Shown: in pieces, positions 35,772-47,690 of the stretch
Numbering within the stretch: the first letter of the stretch is position 1
Layout: each line of letters opens with the position of its first letter
Assembly (NCBI GenBank): GCA_036583965.1
Contig: JAZBQD010000014.1
Coordinates: 39,976,990-40,040,989, forward strand
Reading direction: 5' to 3'
From: Prunella strophiata
Lineage: Eukaryota; Chordata; Aves; Passeriformes; Prunellidae
Length of the DNA stretch: 64,000 bases
Made by a program: the position numbers and the translations under genes
The notes under the pieces: model-generated
The model's database searches: none
What the model was told of the DNA's origin: nothing
What the model saw: the letters and a program-made list of their open reading frames with translations, nothing else

Positions 35772-37418
35772 TTGCCTGTAGGGCCCTTCTCCCATTGCTT
35801 TATCATTACTGTCCTCCACAGGGCACTGACCCATGTTCTCAGCCACAGCTTTGCTAAAGTCAGCCCTGCCAGTCCCCAGAGCCACAGAAGCAAGGAGCCA
35901 ACAGCCACCAGCCTAGGCAACAATGAAAGCTGGAGAATTATAGTAGTAATGCACAATACTCTCATGGCTAATATCTGGAAATTGTGTAGGGTGTGAAGTT
36001 AATAAAATGTTACCTTTACAAAACTGGGAGAATTTGGTTCCCAGTAGCTCATTTGCCACTTGAAATGCAGGCAAATCTAAGGCTGTCTGATTTCAGGGTA
36101 TTATCAAGCTCTTGCCTCCATTTGGCTTTATGACTAATTTATTTTTACAAAATTATTGTTTTGGTCAAATTATTTTGTAACCTGGTTATGCATAAGTACT
36201 ATCCTCCAAAAAAAGAATAAAGAGAAAAAAAGTACTTTATGGTGACTCATTCCCATGCTTTTTTCATGTTTCTATGGGAATGATGCAGCAGAAAATGCTG
36301 CATGGCCAGATCAAAGATGCCACAAACTGATCATAAAGTGTGTGTTGAAGTATTTCTTAAGGGTCACTTTACTGCACTGCAGAATGCTTGAAATGTGGAC
36401 ACATTTAACACTGTCACAACACTTCTCAATGTATACTGAGATCACTGAGCAGAGTAACCTGTCATTTATTACAGACACAAGAAAGCTGCTACATTTGAAG
36501 TCTTGTTCTGATGAAGCTCATTTACATTGAAATTGCCTTTCAACATCACACCATCAGTTATGTTTATATCATCCATTGACAGGAAAAATGTTCTTTGGGG
36601 AAAAGACATGAGGCAACACAGAGAAAAAAGCACCTCATGACAGAAAATTGTAGGATTTTTTTGTGCCATCATTGTAAGAAAAATGTGTGAAGTTCACAAG
36701 GAGACAGTGAAAAGGACAGGGCAAATTGAAAGCAGGGTCAATGTCTTTAAGTTCTGCATGTCTACCTTTGCAGCCTTTGAAAATGTCAGATCCATGTGGA
36801 GTATTATCTGCTTTGAAGAGGAATAATTTCTGCTGGTAGTGGCATTTTAAAAGAGTTGGGACTAGATGCATCACCACTGAAAAGTAGATTTCCATTGACT
36901 TCAGAGAGAGTGGGAAGATAAGGACAGGCCTCTTACAATATTGTACAAGAAGAACTGAAAGGATTTTTCTGGTTGTTAGAGCAACAGATAACAGAGAAGC
37001 TCAGACTGAATGGTTTGTGGTGTAGGAATCTGGTGTTTCCTTGATATTCTCTGCCTTTTGGACTGATGTTCAAATAGTAATTGTAAATGATGACTGTGAT
37101 GAATGCTGACTTTTCTTCATGCCTTCTCTGGTACTGCATTGTAAGTAACAATTTAAATATATGGCTTAAAATAAAAATATTTCAATGCACTATTTGCATT
37201 TTCAATGAGCTATTTCAGTATTTCAAAAGCCTTTCTCTTCAACAATTAAAAAAAATAAGCAGGACTTTTACCTGTGTGATCTATGCTTTCCAGGTATGTT
37301 TTAAGTGTGTAGTATGTCTGAAGTTAGTATGAACAATAGTATTTGCAAGTAAAGGTGAGTCTCACTTCTCATACAAAGATTGTTGTTAGAGAAGTTTGCC
37401 CAAATTGCTCTGCTGTGA

Positions 37419-37463
37419 TTTTTTTGTTTGTTTGTTTGGTTGTTTTGTTTTGTTTTATTTTTC
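37419..37463. repeat. (GTTT)n/(GTTTT)n simple repeat
   Basis: T-rich tract with G at 4- to 5-base spacing ('tttgtttgtttgtttgg' then 'tgttttgttttgtttt'). Simple sequence. Confidence 0.85.
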
Positions 37464-37881
37464 ATTGCTTTGCATTGAGGCAGTGCAGGGAAATGTGGCA
37501 ATTCCTATGCTGTTAGCCAGCTTTGGGTCCATGAACTGACCACATTGCTGTCTCTCTGTCCCTGAGCAGCGTGTGGATGATATGTGAAAGTATTCTTCTA
37601 GTCTTTTCATTTGATTGAGATAAAAACCCAAGAAAAATGGATTTCAAAATTATTTGGTGAATGAGTGCTAGTGAGGACATACCCAAGTCAAAGGTCAGTA
37701 TTTCCAGCATGTCTAGACAGAGCTGGTGAGATGAATTTTGTAGAGAAAGATGACAGTGGTCTGGAAAATTGTACATCCCAGAGGAGCAGCTGTTCCACTT
37801 CCCACATCTAAGATGATGTCCCCAGTGACCTTGTCTGAGAAAAAGAAAAACAGCAAAATGTCTCTTTGAGATATTTTCCTA

Positions 37882-37930
37882 GAGTCATGGAACGGTTTGG
37901 GTTGGAAGGGACCTTTAAAGTTCAGCTACA
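37882..37930 (-). mobile_element. Very short CR1 LINE 3' tail, minus orientation
   Basis: 'gagtcatggaacggtttggg' followed by 'ttggaagggacctttaaag' matches the reverse complement of the last ~50 bp of CR1. The rest of the element is missing, so this is a severely 5'-truncated insertion or a remnant. Confidence 0.8.
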
Positions 37931-39985
37931 GCAACTAGTTAAAGGCTCAGGAGGAAATGAAGTCTCTTCCAGCTTAGCACACAGCTTCAGTGACAGCAGA
38001 GTATCCTAAGTGGTCAAAGCATTTTAATTAAATTTCAAGGAAGCAAGCTTGAAGCTACACCCAGCAGCATATATTATCATAAAATCTTGGTAATGTTTTT
38101 TGTACTTCAGAAATGAAAAATTACATTGATCTTTAGCCCATCTCAATATGTCTCCAGTGGATCAATAATATCCTCATTTCTCAAGTATTTTTGAAAATGA
38201 GCATCCTTATGTCAGACAATGTCTTCCTAAAACCAGGAGATGGAGCCCTGCTGCCAAAGCCCATCACCAATTGCTGAGTCTACACCCATAAGAAATACTT
38301 TTTAATTTCATTTGAGGAGAGCATGTATCAGTTTTGCTTTCTTCTGATAAGATTGGATGTGTGCCATCATCACTCAGCAGATTTGTGCCTACTGAGTAAG
38401 GAAATGGTCTGATGGGCTTCTGTGTTCTAAAGACAGCCAGCAAGTGGAAGACAGAAGGCTGCAAATAGTCTGTTCAGTTTTATGCAGGTGGCTAGTGATG
38501 GTGCTAATAAATGCTGTGGTAGATGCATGAGACAAGGGAGTAGAGCAATTCCCCAGAGCCAGGACAGCAGGGCCCTGGCTCACCTCCCTCAGTCCCAGCC
38601 ACTCCAGGGCTTCTGGCATGGGATGCCTGAGGGGGCATCACGCTGTACCAGGGGGGTGGCACAGCTGGGCTCAGAGAGGCTTCCTTGTCACCCCCAGGAC
38701 TCCAGGGGCTCTGAACCCAGGCACCTGCTGCTGAAGGCTCTGCTGTTCACATGGTATTTATATTGGGCCATGCTGTGACAGTTTCATCCATTAGCAGGGC
38801 AGTGAGGGGGGGGCTGCCTGTGAGCATCTGGCATGGCCTAAAAGCCCTCTGTGTACTCAGGGCTGGATTTATGCAGCTTGTTGAAGTCTGCCAAGCTGGC
38901 CACTTCCCTTTTCGTGTTACTAGTCAGTTATTAACAAGGACAGTGCTTAGCAACTTAATTCAGCCACATTAGCCACGATCTTCCTGGAATACAGATGTCT
39001 AAGCTCCACTCACCACATATGCTGCTTGACTTCAGCAAAGTGATGGATCTGCTGCCTACATGGCAGGACAAGCAGGGGAGACTGCTTATGGCATATATAT
39101 ACATATAAAAACACTCAAGTAATCCAGGAAAACTGCTCACTTCATTGGATATACCCATGTAAAAGAATATGAATCTTGCAAAACCATTTGCTCCCTGGAG
39201 TACAAACATATTCAAAAAATGCAGGGAAGACCGTTCACTGCAGTTATTCTGCTTTGTTTTGGCAACACAATATGCTGGATGCTGGCTGGCTCTCTTGCCA
39301 GTCCAGACAAGTATAGGGCTGCTGGAGCAGCACAGAGCAGCATTTCCAATGCCAGTGACCTGCAACTAATTCTGTGGGGATGATTTCAGGGCAAATGAGG
39401 GAAAGGACAGCCCCAGTGACAAACTCCAAACCAACTGATAAGATTTCAGCTCGAGATTTTTTTTTTTTTTTGGGTAGTTTTTGGATTCTTAAGTTTAGAA
39501 GTACACCTTGGAGATTATGCTGCTATTGAATAATTCATCAATTCCTCAGTCATACTGATTTCCTGAATGCCAGCTTCCACTGTGGTATAACCAGAAAACA
39601 GTGAAAAGTAGATTTAAAAAATGAGAGTTTGAGTTGTGATGCCTCCAAAACCCAGAACTGCTCGAGCTTGATGGCAATGAGCACATTTTGAAGCTTTTCT
39701 AACAGGTTTAGAAAGGACTCCACTCACCTAACTGCACTAGGGTTTCCAGCTCCTGCAATGCTCATTGGCACACTGTGAATAAAAGGATCTGTGGTGCAGA
39801 AAGTCTTCCCCAAACCCCTTTTTTAAAGGGCAATGAAATGTTACACTCTGTCTGCTTGTGCCCATGCTGGGTATGGAAAGCAGCAAATGGCACCAAGTGG
39901 CTGCACTTCTTCACACACTCTTCTGTTACTCTCTTCTGTAGCTGGTGAAGAGGGTAAATGGCACAGGGAAAAGAACAAGGATGCA

Positions 39986-40013
39986 ATCCATCCATCCATC
40001 CATCCATCCATCC
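39986..40013. repeat. (ATCC)7 microsatellite
   Basis: Seven uninterrupted ATCC units, likely polymorphic in length between individuals. Confidence 0.95.
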
Positions 40014-43000
40014 TTGCTAATTAAGATACCAATTTATTGCCACTATCTGAATTAAAGATGTTTAAGAAATTTGTTGGTACCTGTTGTGCACAGAATCAGA
40101 CTTGATTTTATTGTTTGCTTTTTACAGTTTTACTTAAATTTACAGCCTGTAAAGGGCATTTCCCTTGCAGAGTTGCTGTCAAAGACACTCTAAATGCTGA
40201 AATTGATGCTTCAAATTAATTTGGGAGTGGGGAATCGTCTCAAAAAGCAATGCTTAAAAGCAATCAGGATAGCCTTCACATAGCAACCTGTTCTGTCTGT
40301 GGAATAATTAACTCATTAATTGGCTCATGACTTTGTATGCCAGAATGACATCTAGAAATGACAAGGTGTTTGGGGGCTCATTAGATGACTGTTAGAAACC
40401 AGGAGGAGATTTTCCTCCTATTCCCTGTTTATTTTGATCGTTACAGACACCAGCCAGAAGGATAAAAGTACCCTTACAAAAAGCCCTAACAAAGCCTATT
40501 ATGTGTAAACAGTAAAGATTTATTGCAGGTAGAGGTTGTGAGCATCTTCAAAAAGTGCATTTATCATATGCTTAGTAGGGTTTGAGTTGTGAGGAGTAAT
40601 ATCTTTTATTGGGTAATTTTAGATAGCTGGGTAAAAATACAAGCCCTTTTGAATTTGGCTGTTCCTAAGTTTTGGTGTGCCTCTAAGGAAAAGACAGCAG
40701 TTTATCTTCTAAAAATAGATATATAATGTATGAAATATGTAGTCTAACATATTCAAAGAACCTAGCCTCAGGTTCCACCTCTGGAGCACATTTAATGGAA
40801 ACGTTAAAAGTGAGAGAATGCTTTAGTTTTTTGGATTTGTTTGGCTTGTGCCTTGCCAGATGTGGGATGTTTTATCTGAAATAATTGGTCCATAAATGCA
40901 GCTTCAGAGCATATGGATTTTTTGGGGAATGACAGAAGTCTACTAAGATTCACTGTATTGCAAGTGAGTAATTAAAATTTGTGCTTTGAAACTATGATCT
41001 TGTCATCATCCAAGAGAGAGAAAAAAAAGATACATTAGTAAGTTAATACCATGATCAAATGCTATTTACAAAGTGACTCTGGCCCTCACTTGATTGTTAT
41101 CAGGGAAGATAAAAAGAAAGGCCTGACATCCCCCTTGCAATTCCCACAACTTCTAAACAAACAAAAATTTCCCTTTGCCTGTCTTGCTGTATTTTCATCA
41201 GGGGCACATTATGTCAAAGTGAATGACTTTGAGATGAAAGTTGTAGATTTACTGTATTTAGCTGCAATGAACCCTGTTCAAACACAGATAGTGAATAATG
41301 CCATGCTGTGAGGTGCTCTGGCTTATACCAAGTGCACTGAGAACAAAACTCTCTCCTCCTTTTGCTAGGTGGTCTCTGGACATCTATTAACAGCTGTTTT
41401 GCTTCATCTTTAGAATAAACTGAATAGAGCTCTTTAATACCTCTTTTTGAAAGCCTCACAAAAGTCTCTGAAATTATTTTCTACTCAAGATCATATTTTA
41501 AATGGAATATAAAAGATACCTTTTATGTACTGGATTATAACTGATATTACTAGTTCTAACTTTCTTGGCAAAATTCCTTCATACATCTTTCTGAACTACT
41601 AATGTCTGTATTTAGATGCATTAGTGAAAATAAAATCTGAGCATAAATATTTTCAAGTACTATTTCTGAAAGAAGAATTCTAGGAAATAAAATGCAAACT
41701 AATGTAGCTAGTACATGATGCTAACAATAGCACTCTGTGAGTTTTCAGAGCACTCTGAAGGAAGATGCAAGCCTCCAGCTGAGTTCAAACTGAGAGTTGA
41801 TAATATTAGACAGAATTTTCAGCCTCAGGATTTATCTTTTTTGTTTAACATTGATTTTTCTTAGAGAAAAAGGAAGGCATATTCTGGCCAATAATAATTC
41901 AGCTCAATAAAACTGGTTATATATGTGAAGATACTGCTGGGAGCTGAAGGAAGGAGTGCAAAGAAAGGTAAGATGAAGAATGAATAGTCATGGATGTGAC
42001 CCTGGGTTGCTGTATGTGGTCCCATTATGGAAGGACAAGTGCATTTGTCTGATGCCTGGTGAAATTTTATCAGGGGCTGATTGCAATTACTAATTTTAAA
42101 AAGTCTTTCCTTATTATTCCATTCACAGCAAAGGTCAGTCTAAAGTTTCTTCTGACACAAACTTGGCCAAACATATTGGTAAAAAAATTAAAAAAATTTA
42201 TTCAGTTTCTTTGTTCCTAAATTTTTTCCTTATACCCCTACCTCATTTCTGTTGCTGCTGTGGCTACTGGGCAGGAAGCTACTGATCCCAAGGACAGCTG
42301 AGGAACTTGTCCTGGTGCAAAATCTCTCAGCTGAGTGAAGTTCCAGCTGAGACTGAGTTAGATGAGTTGCCTGGGTAGCTCTGGGAAAAGCAATGAGCAT
42401 GGAAATCCTCCTCAAGTCTTGTGGGGCTGAATGCCCAGCCCAGCAGCTGAGAAGCAGCTGCTTCCACCTCACTGATTTCTCCTGTGCATATAGACTGATT
42501 TCTCACACACATATAGACTTGGTGTTGGATTACCAGTCTTAGGTGACCTTTCCTGAAACACTCAAAATGACATTTAAAGCGCAGATGGTATAAATAATTC
42601 CTTCTGTTTACTAAACTTGCTTAGTTTTCTTGTAAACCTGGAGTTCATATCCAGTCTGCAGCTGAAGCCCAGAGAGACTCCCTGATAACTGGAAAACCAT
42701 GCTGAGAAGGCAAAGGAGAAAGAAAACTCATTTTGGGCTCCCAGTTGTGGATGTGGCTTGCATAGGAAAGAAGGAGGAGAAACATCTGAGGTCAGGGGGA
42801 TTCGTAGGTATTAGGTAAGACTGGAAATTTCCCCACTGCTAGCACTGTTCACACAGTAGAAGGAGCTGGAGGGTCTTTTGTAAATGCCAGGGCAGAGACC
42901 CAGGATTTTCATCTGTCACAACCCACATATTTTTCCAGATTTAGCTGTTTTGACCAATTCATGTAACTACCCCTGGGTCTGGCTGATAAACCTTGGAGAT

Positions 43001-44059
43001 GTTTCTTAGTGAAAGGCTGGTAAGGGTATGCTCTTTCCTCTCCTCTCTCTTTCCAACAACAAAATAACTTTCACTATTTCTACAGCCTCAGTTCCAAGTG
43101 ACTTTTAGTGAAGATGCTGAGAAAAGGCACCAGGCATATTTTTAAGATACCATTAAAACTCCTCAACCCAACAAACCAGCCTAGAACTATACAGGGCTGT
43201 TGTATTTTGCCATTCTGCTTATAAGAAATGTTGAACACTTGCATGCTTGCAGACACTGTCCTATCATTGGAGTTGTTAATATTGTCATGGATTTCTGACA
43301 CTGAAAAACATTTTCAAGTTGTCCTGGAGGAGGACCAGGTGTCTGGTGCAGATACAGGCTCAGCTAATCCATGTGGGGACCTACCTCCAGCTGGGTTTCC
43401 ATGGGCAGAAGAAGCTTATCCCCAAGATCAAAATGTCAAGAGCTGTCATTGCCAGCACTCAGCTCAGGAGCTGGGCTGGTGGACATAAACCAAAGTCCTT
43501 TGGAGTCTGAATTGCAGGGAGTTTGTGATCAAGCATAGAAAATGAGCTTTGGGACATCTTAACACTTCTCTTGCTTCAGAGAACCTTAATCAAGGAGGAG
43601 ATGTGACTTTTCCTTTGTGCAGTAGTTGTTAATATTTAATTATGTATTCTGAAACATGAGGACTTCAGTTAAATCGTCTCTTCAGTGAAACAAGGGGAAT
43701 AAATGGACACAATAGGCTAACCAAACTAAGTCTGATGACTTCCAGCCTTTGTGAACAAGTTATATCTGTTGCTTGCACAAAAAAAAAAAAAAAATCTGCA
43801 AATCCTTCCTTCAACTAGCAGCAGTATTGCTGAAGTGAAGGGTTGGTTCTCATTACAAGAAAGCTGTTCAGTTTCTTAGAACATTCTTTTTATATTTTTA
43901 TGGAAGAAATCCAATCACATGCATAAAATAGCTAACAAGAGAAGAATCAAACATTATAATATGTTGCAAGATGAGACTTGCACTTGTGAAACTTAATGAA
44001 GTTTAGTTACAGATTTAAGTGAAGTGAGAATTAGACCTTAATGTAGTGGTTATCATATA

Positions 44060-44575
44060 ATCATAGAATCATTGAACCATAGAACATTTGTGCAAAGGAC
44101 CTTCAAGATCATCTATTCAAACTCCCTGCTATGGGCAGGGGCACCTTCCACTAGATCAAGTTGCTCAGAGTCCCATCCAGCCTGACCTTGAACACTGCCA
44201 GGGATGGGGCATCCACAGCTTCTCTGGGCAACCTGTTCCAGTGCCTCACCACCCTCACAGCCAAGAATTTCTCTCTAATATCTAATCTAAACCCACTCTC
44301 TTTCAGTTTAAAGCCATTCCCCCTTGTTCTGTCACTCCAGGCCCCTGTAACAAGTTCCTCTCCAGCGCTCTCATAGTTCCATCATGTACTGGGAGAGGCT
44401 CTAAGGTCTCTTCAGAGCCTTTTCTTCTCAAAGCTGAATAAACCCTCTCTCTCAGGGCTCATAGAAGAGGTGCTCCAGCCTCTGACCCTCTCCAGCAGGT
44501 CCAAATCCTTTCTATGTGTGAGGACACAGAAACAGTACTCCAGGTGGGGTCTCACAAAAGCAGAGTAGAGATGTG
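44060..44575 (-). mobile_element. CR1 LINE 3' portion, about 0.5 kb, minus orientation
   Basis: The longest CR1 fragment here. In plus order it runs 'atcatagaatcattgaacc', 'ggaccttcaagatcatcta', 'ccttccactagatcaag', 'ctgaccttgaacactgcc', 'ggcatccacagcttctctg', 'caacctgttccagtgcctca', 'ttctctctaatatctaatc', 'cccccttgttctgtcac', 'gaagaggtgctccagcc' and 'ctccaggtggggtctcac'. All are reverse-complement landmarks of the CR1 3' UTR and terminal ORF2. It is the least diverged CR1 in the window but still carries no intact frame. Confidence 0.95.
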
Positions 44576-46924
44576 TATAAATGTCTTCACAAGGAAAACA
44601 GGTTGTTTTTCAGCAGTATATTGAGAATCACCTCAATATATTAATTCAGTGATTTATTATTTAACCATTATTACTCAGAAACACATGTCAGAGATAATGA
44701 GGCATTTTGATGTTCAAATAAATTTTTAATCATATTTTTGAAGCATAGCCTGCTATCTTTTCCTTAAGGGCATACTTGAATCAAATTAAGAAGCTGTCAG
44801 AACTGTGTACAATTTGCTTAGTGCAGAATTAGGTAAAAAATGTTTATTAATAAACTCAAAGCACACAGATACCATGTTCTGGTACAAGTGCCATCTATCT
44901 CATCAAAAACAGAACATTAAAGCTGCACCAAACAGAGAGATGTAGAGTCATATTTTATAGGGTTTTCTTTTCCTGTAGAAATTGAAGAATAAAACCATAA
45001 ATTAAGCATCTAAATCAATACTTATGCAAAAAATTAAGAGTCTGAAATGGCAAAAAAAAATGATAGGCTTGTTTTGTTTGCTTGAGTTTCTAAGACAATA
45101 GGATACAATATGATAATATTTGCAAATTCCCCATTCAAATACTATGATGTTCACAAAATAGAACTGGTATTCTTTCCTGAATGCTCTGAAAGCTTAGATC
45201 ATCAGGCAGTCTCTTTATCCAACAACTAAGGCTTTGTAAAGACTATATGATATTGCTGAAAGAATAAAGATGCTACCTCCAGTAATAAGTCCCTCAAAAT
45301 AATAACTTTAAAAGCCACAATAATAATTTTGTATGATCTGGTTTTGCATAATTCTGCATATAATTTTTTTGTACTAGGAATAAAATGTTGTAAATCTAGG
45401 GTAGCTATCTATCCATTGTATTTTTTATTCTCACCTGTGCTAACTGTGACTAAATGTCCAATGCATCTTAAAATTATGTATATATATTTATACACACATA
45501 CATATACACTTTGCCACAAAAATCCAATAATCAGTGTTTCACCTGATTTGACACTTAGGTTGGGGCTGTCAATAGTCCTTAAACACTTTCTCTAAATTCA
45601 CACATCTATCAGTCCAAGCTTACTTTGAAAATACTGCTCGTAAAAAATGTATTTTCTTCAAAGTATTGATGAACTAAAGAGGGGAAAAAAAGTAGAAAAC
45701 TAGAAATTTATGTGCTCCCTTTGGAAAAGAAAGAAAAAAAAATTGCCACATGAAAAGATTACAGCTGCCATGAAACAATAGTGTCATTTCAAATTTTAAA
45801 AGAGAAATTAAGGGGAATTGAGATGAGACAAAAAATAGAAGACAGTATTTAGCAGCACATTTTTGCATGCATGTTCCTTGGCAGCCTGTATTCTTAATTT
45901 TGCTAACAAAAATAGAATAAAGAGTTAAACAACTGTGATTTTTTAGATACTGGCATGAACTACTCCTATTTAGTACTACTTCAAAGGCATTGAACTTCAA
46001 AGTTACTGATTTTTCAGCCACCATTCTGACATCCTTCTTCTGCACTCTCTTGTGCTGTTTTGAAATAAAAAGTAATTCAAAAGTAAAAGGTGGAAGAAAA
46101 GTCTTCAAAATTTTTCCATTCAGATGAATTTGCTGTCCTCTTGACAGCCCAAGCAAAGTGTCTGGAGACAGTACTTTGCAGTTTTAAGACAGTGTTTTGT
46201 AGCTCTTTGAAAGCTCTTAGTAGAATCTGATTAGTGGAGTTAGTTATAGAGGATGAAAACATGAGAGACCCTTATTTTTGCTAGATGAGCATGTAAACTG
46301 CTCTTCCTGTGCACCAGAAACTCTTGCATAATTTTCCTTTGCAGACTGTGGTCCTTATAAAGTGGGTGGAATGGGATACAGATGCCAAGATACAATCAGA
46401 TGCAAACACATAACAAGATGATAGAGTAGAAACATGAAAGCAGAGAGGACCTTGACAATGATATTTCTGTGGCTAAATAAATACAAGTGTCTTCTGCTAG
46501 TCAATAAACATGGGAAATCCCAGACATCTGCTCTGTCCTTACCTCCAAGGAGAAGTACAAGCTACTGCACACCTTACTTCCCCTGTCTCTACTTCTGTAT
46601 ATGCAAACATTTGTACTTTAGTATCAAAGGTCACAGGAAACTCAGAATACTGTGGCACAGGAAAAGATGAGGACCTAGGTGTTCCTAAGGCCTCAAATCC
46701 TCCTGTCCCTGCAGATCATTGGGAGTATAACCTAACTGACATGTGGGTTTGTTATAGTAATACTTAACCACATAAAGGGTGCTGCAAAGGAGCAACTACT
46801 TAAGTGTGGGAGGTAGTGCTGAAGGTAATTTCACCCCATAAAGAGTTGCAGCTGTTCTGATTACTAAGATTTGGAACAGGTGTGCCCTTAATAGGACACA
46901 GATAGAGCTAATGACACTGAGGAG

Positions 46925-47032
46925 TATAAAAGGAGGGACCAGGAAGAGAGGAGGCAACAGAATTCAGTTAGCAGTGCTGTGGTGAAGAAGGAGGATGGAG
47001 TCAGCACTGCAAGGAACAGAACTTGTGAAAAG
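46925..47032 (+). promoter_or_regulatory. Candidate TATA promoter with first-exon-like segment and splice donor
   Basis: A strong TATA box (TATAAAA, 46925-46931) is followed about 25-30 bp later by a plausible start near 46955. Then comes an ATG at 46995 in strong Kozak context (A at -3, G at +4) that opens 12 full codons and part of a 13th before 'AAAAG|GTATGG', a good donor at 47032/47033. No downstream exon or product is recognisable. It could be a real lineage-specific or non-coding transcript, the U3-R part of an unrecognised LTR, or chance. Confidence 0.3.
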
Positions 47033-47410
47033 GTATGGGACTTTCTACAGCAAGATAACATTTCAGAGCTTACTGATATAACTAGTAACCTTATCTGTGT
47101 CAATAACACTTAAGTGCACTAGGAGTCACCTAACCACCATAGGTATCTGTCAGTTTCTGAGTGAATCTTAAAATCCTGGCCTTAAAATCACATCAGAAGA
47201 GTAATCCCACGAATTTGAATGGGATTTAAAAAAAAAAACCAACATAAATAGGATAGAAATAAGAGTGTTTGAGGTGGTTTTGCACTTAGATGTTTTATAA
47301 TGAATAGGAGTATTTTAGTGCCTGAGAAGGATTATCTTGTGCTTTGTGCTAAGGTCCACAAGGTTATTAGTTAGGATAATTCAGTCTGTTTGCAGCTTGA
47401 TATGAAAATC

Positions 47411-47690
47411 ACACAGAATCACAAGGTTGGAAAGAGACATTCAAGATCATTGAGTCCAATCCCATGTCCCTAACACCTCAGCTAAACCATGGCACCAAGT
47501 GCCACATCTAGTCTTTGTTTAAACACATGCAGGGATGGTGACTCTGCCACCTCCGTGAGCAGACCACTCCAGTACCTTATCACCCTTTCTGTAAAAAAAT
47601 TTTTCCTAATATCCAACCTATATTTCCCTTGATGCAGCTTGAGACTCTGTCCTCTGGTTCTGTCAGTTGCTGCCTGAAGAAAATGACCTG
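47411..47690 (-). mobile_element. CR1 LINE 3' portion, minus orientation
   Basis: Plus-strand landmarks are 'acacagaatcacaaggttgg', 'cattcaagatcattgagtcc', 'cagggatggtgactctgcc', 'cctaatatccaacctatat' and 'ctctgtcctctggttctgtc'. They fit the reverse complement of a CR1 3' end of a different subfamily from the 44060 copy (different wording of the shared blocks). The right limit is uncertain. Confidence 0.88.

Larger units (their letters stand above)
35772..44059. other. Gene-free intergenic DNA
   Basis: No exon or RNA gene recognised. Contains a CR1 fragment (37882-37930), a GTTT-type tract (37419-37463), T15 at 39457-39471, an ATCC microsatellite (39986-40013) and A16 at 43779-43794. The moderately GC-rich segment at 38520-38760 has open frames in several frames and no splice structure. 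Confidence 0.5.

Noticed and set aside
43779..43794. A16 run as a processed pseudogene tail
   Set aside because: No gene-like sequence precedes it and no flanking duplication was seen.
45674..46156. 160-codon minus-strand frame
   Set aside because: Phe/Leu/Ser/Lys-rich from A/T runs; no similarity and no exon signals.
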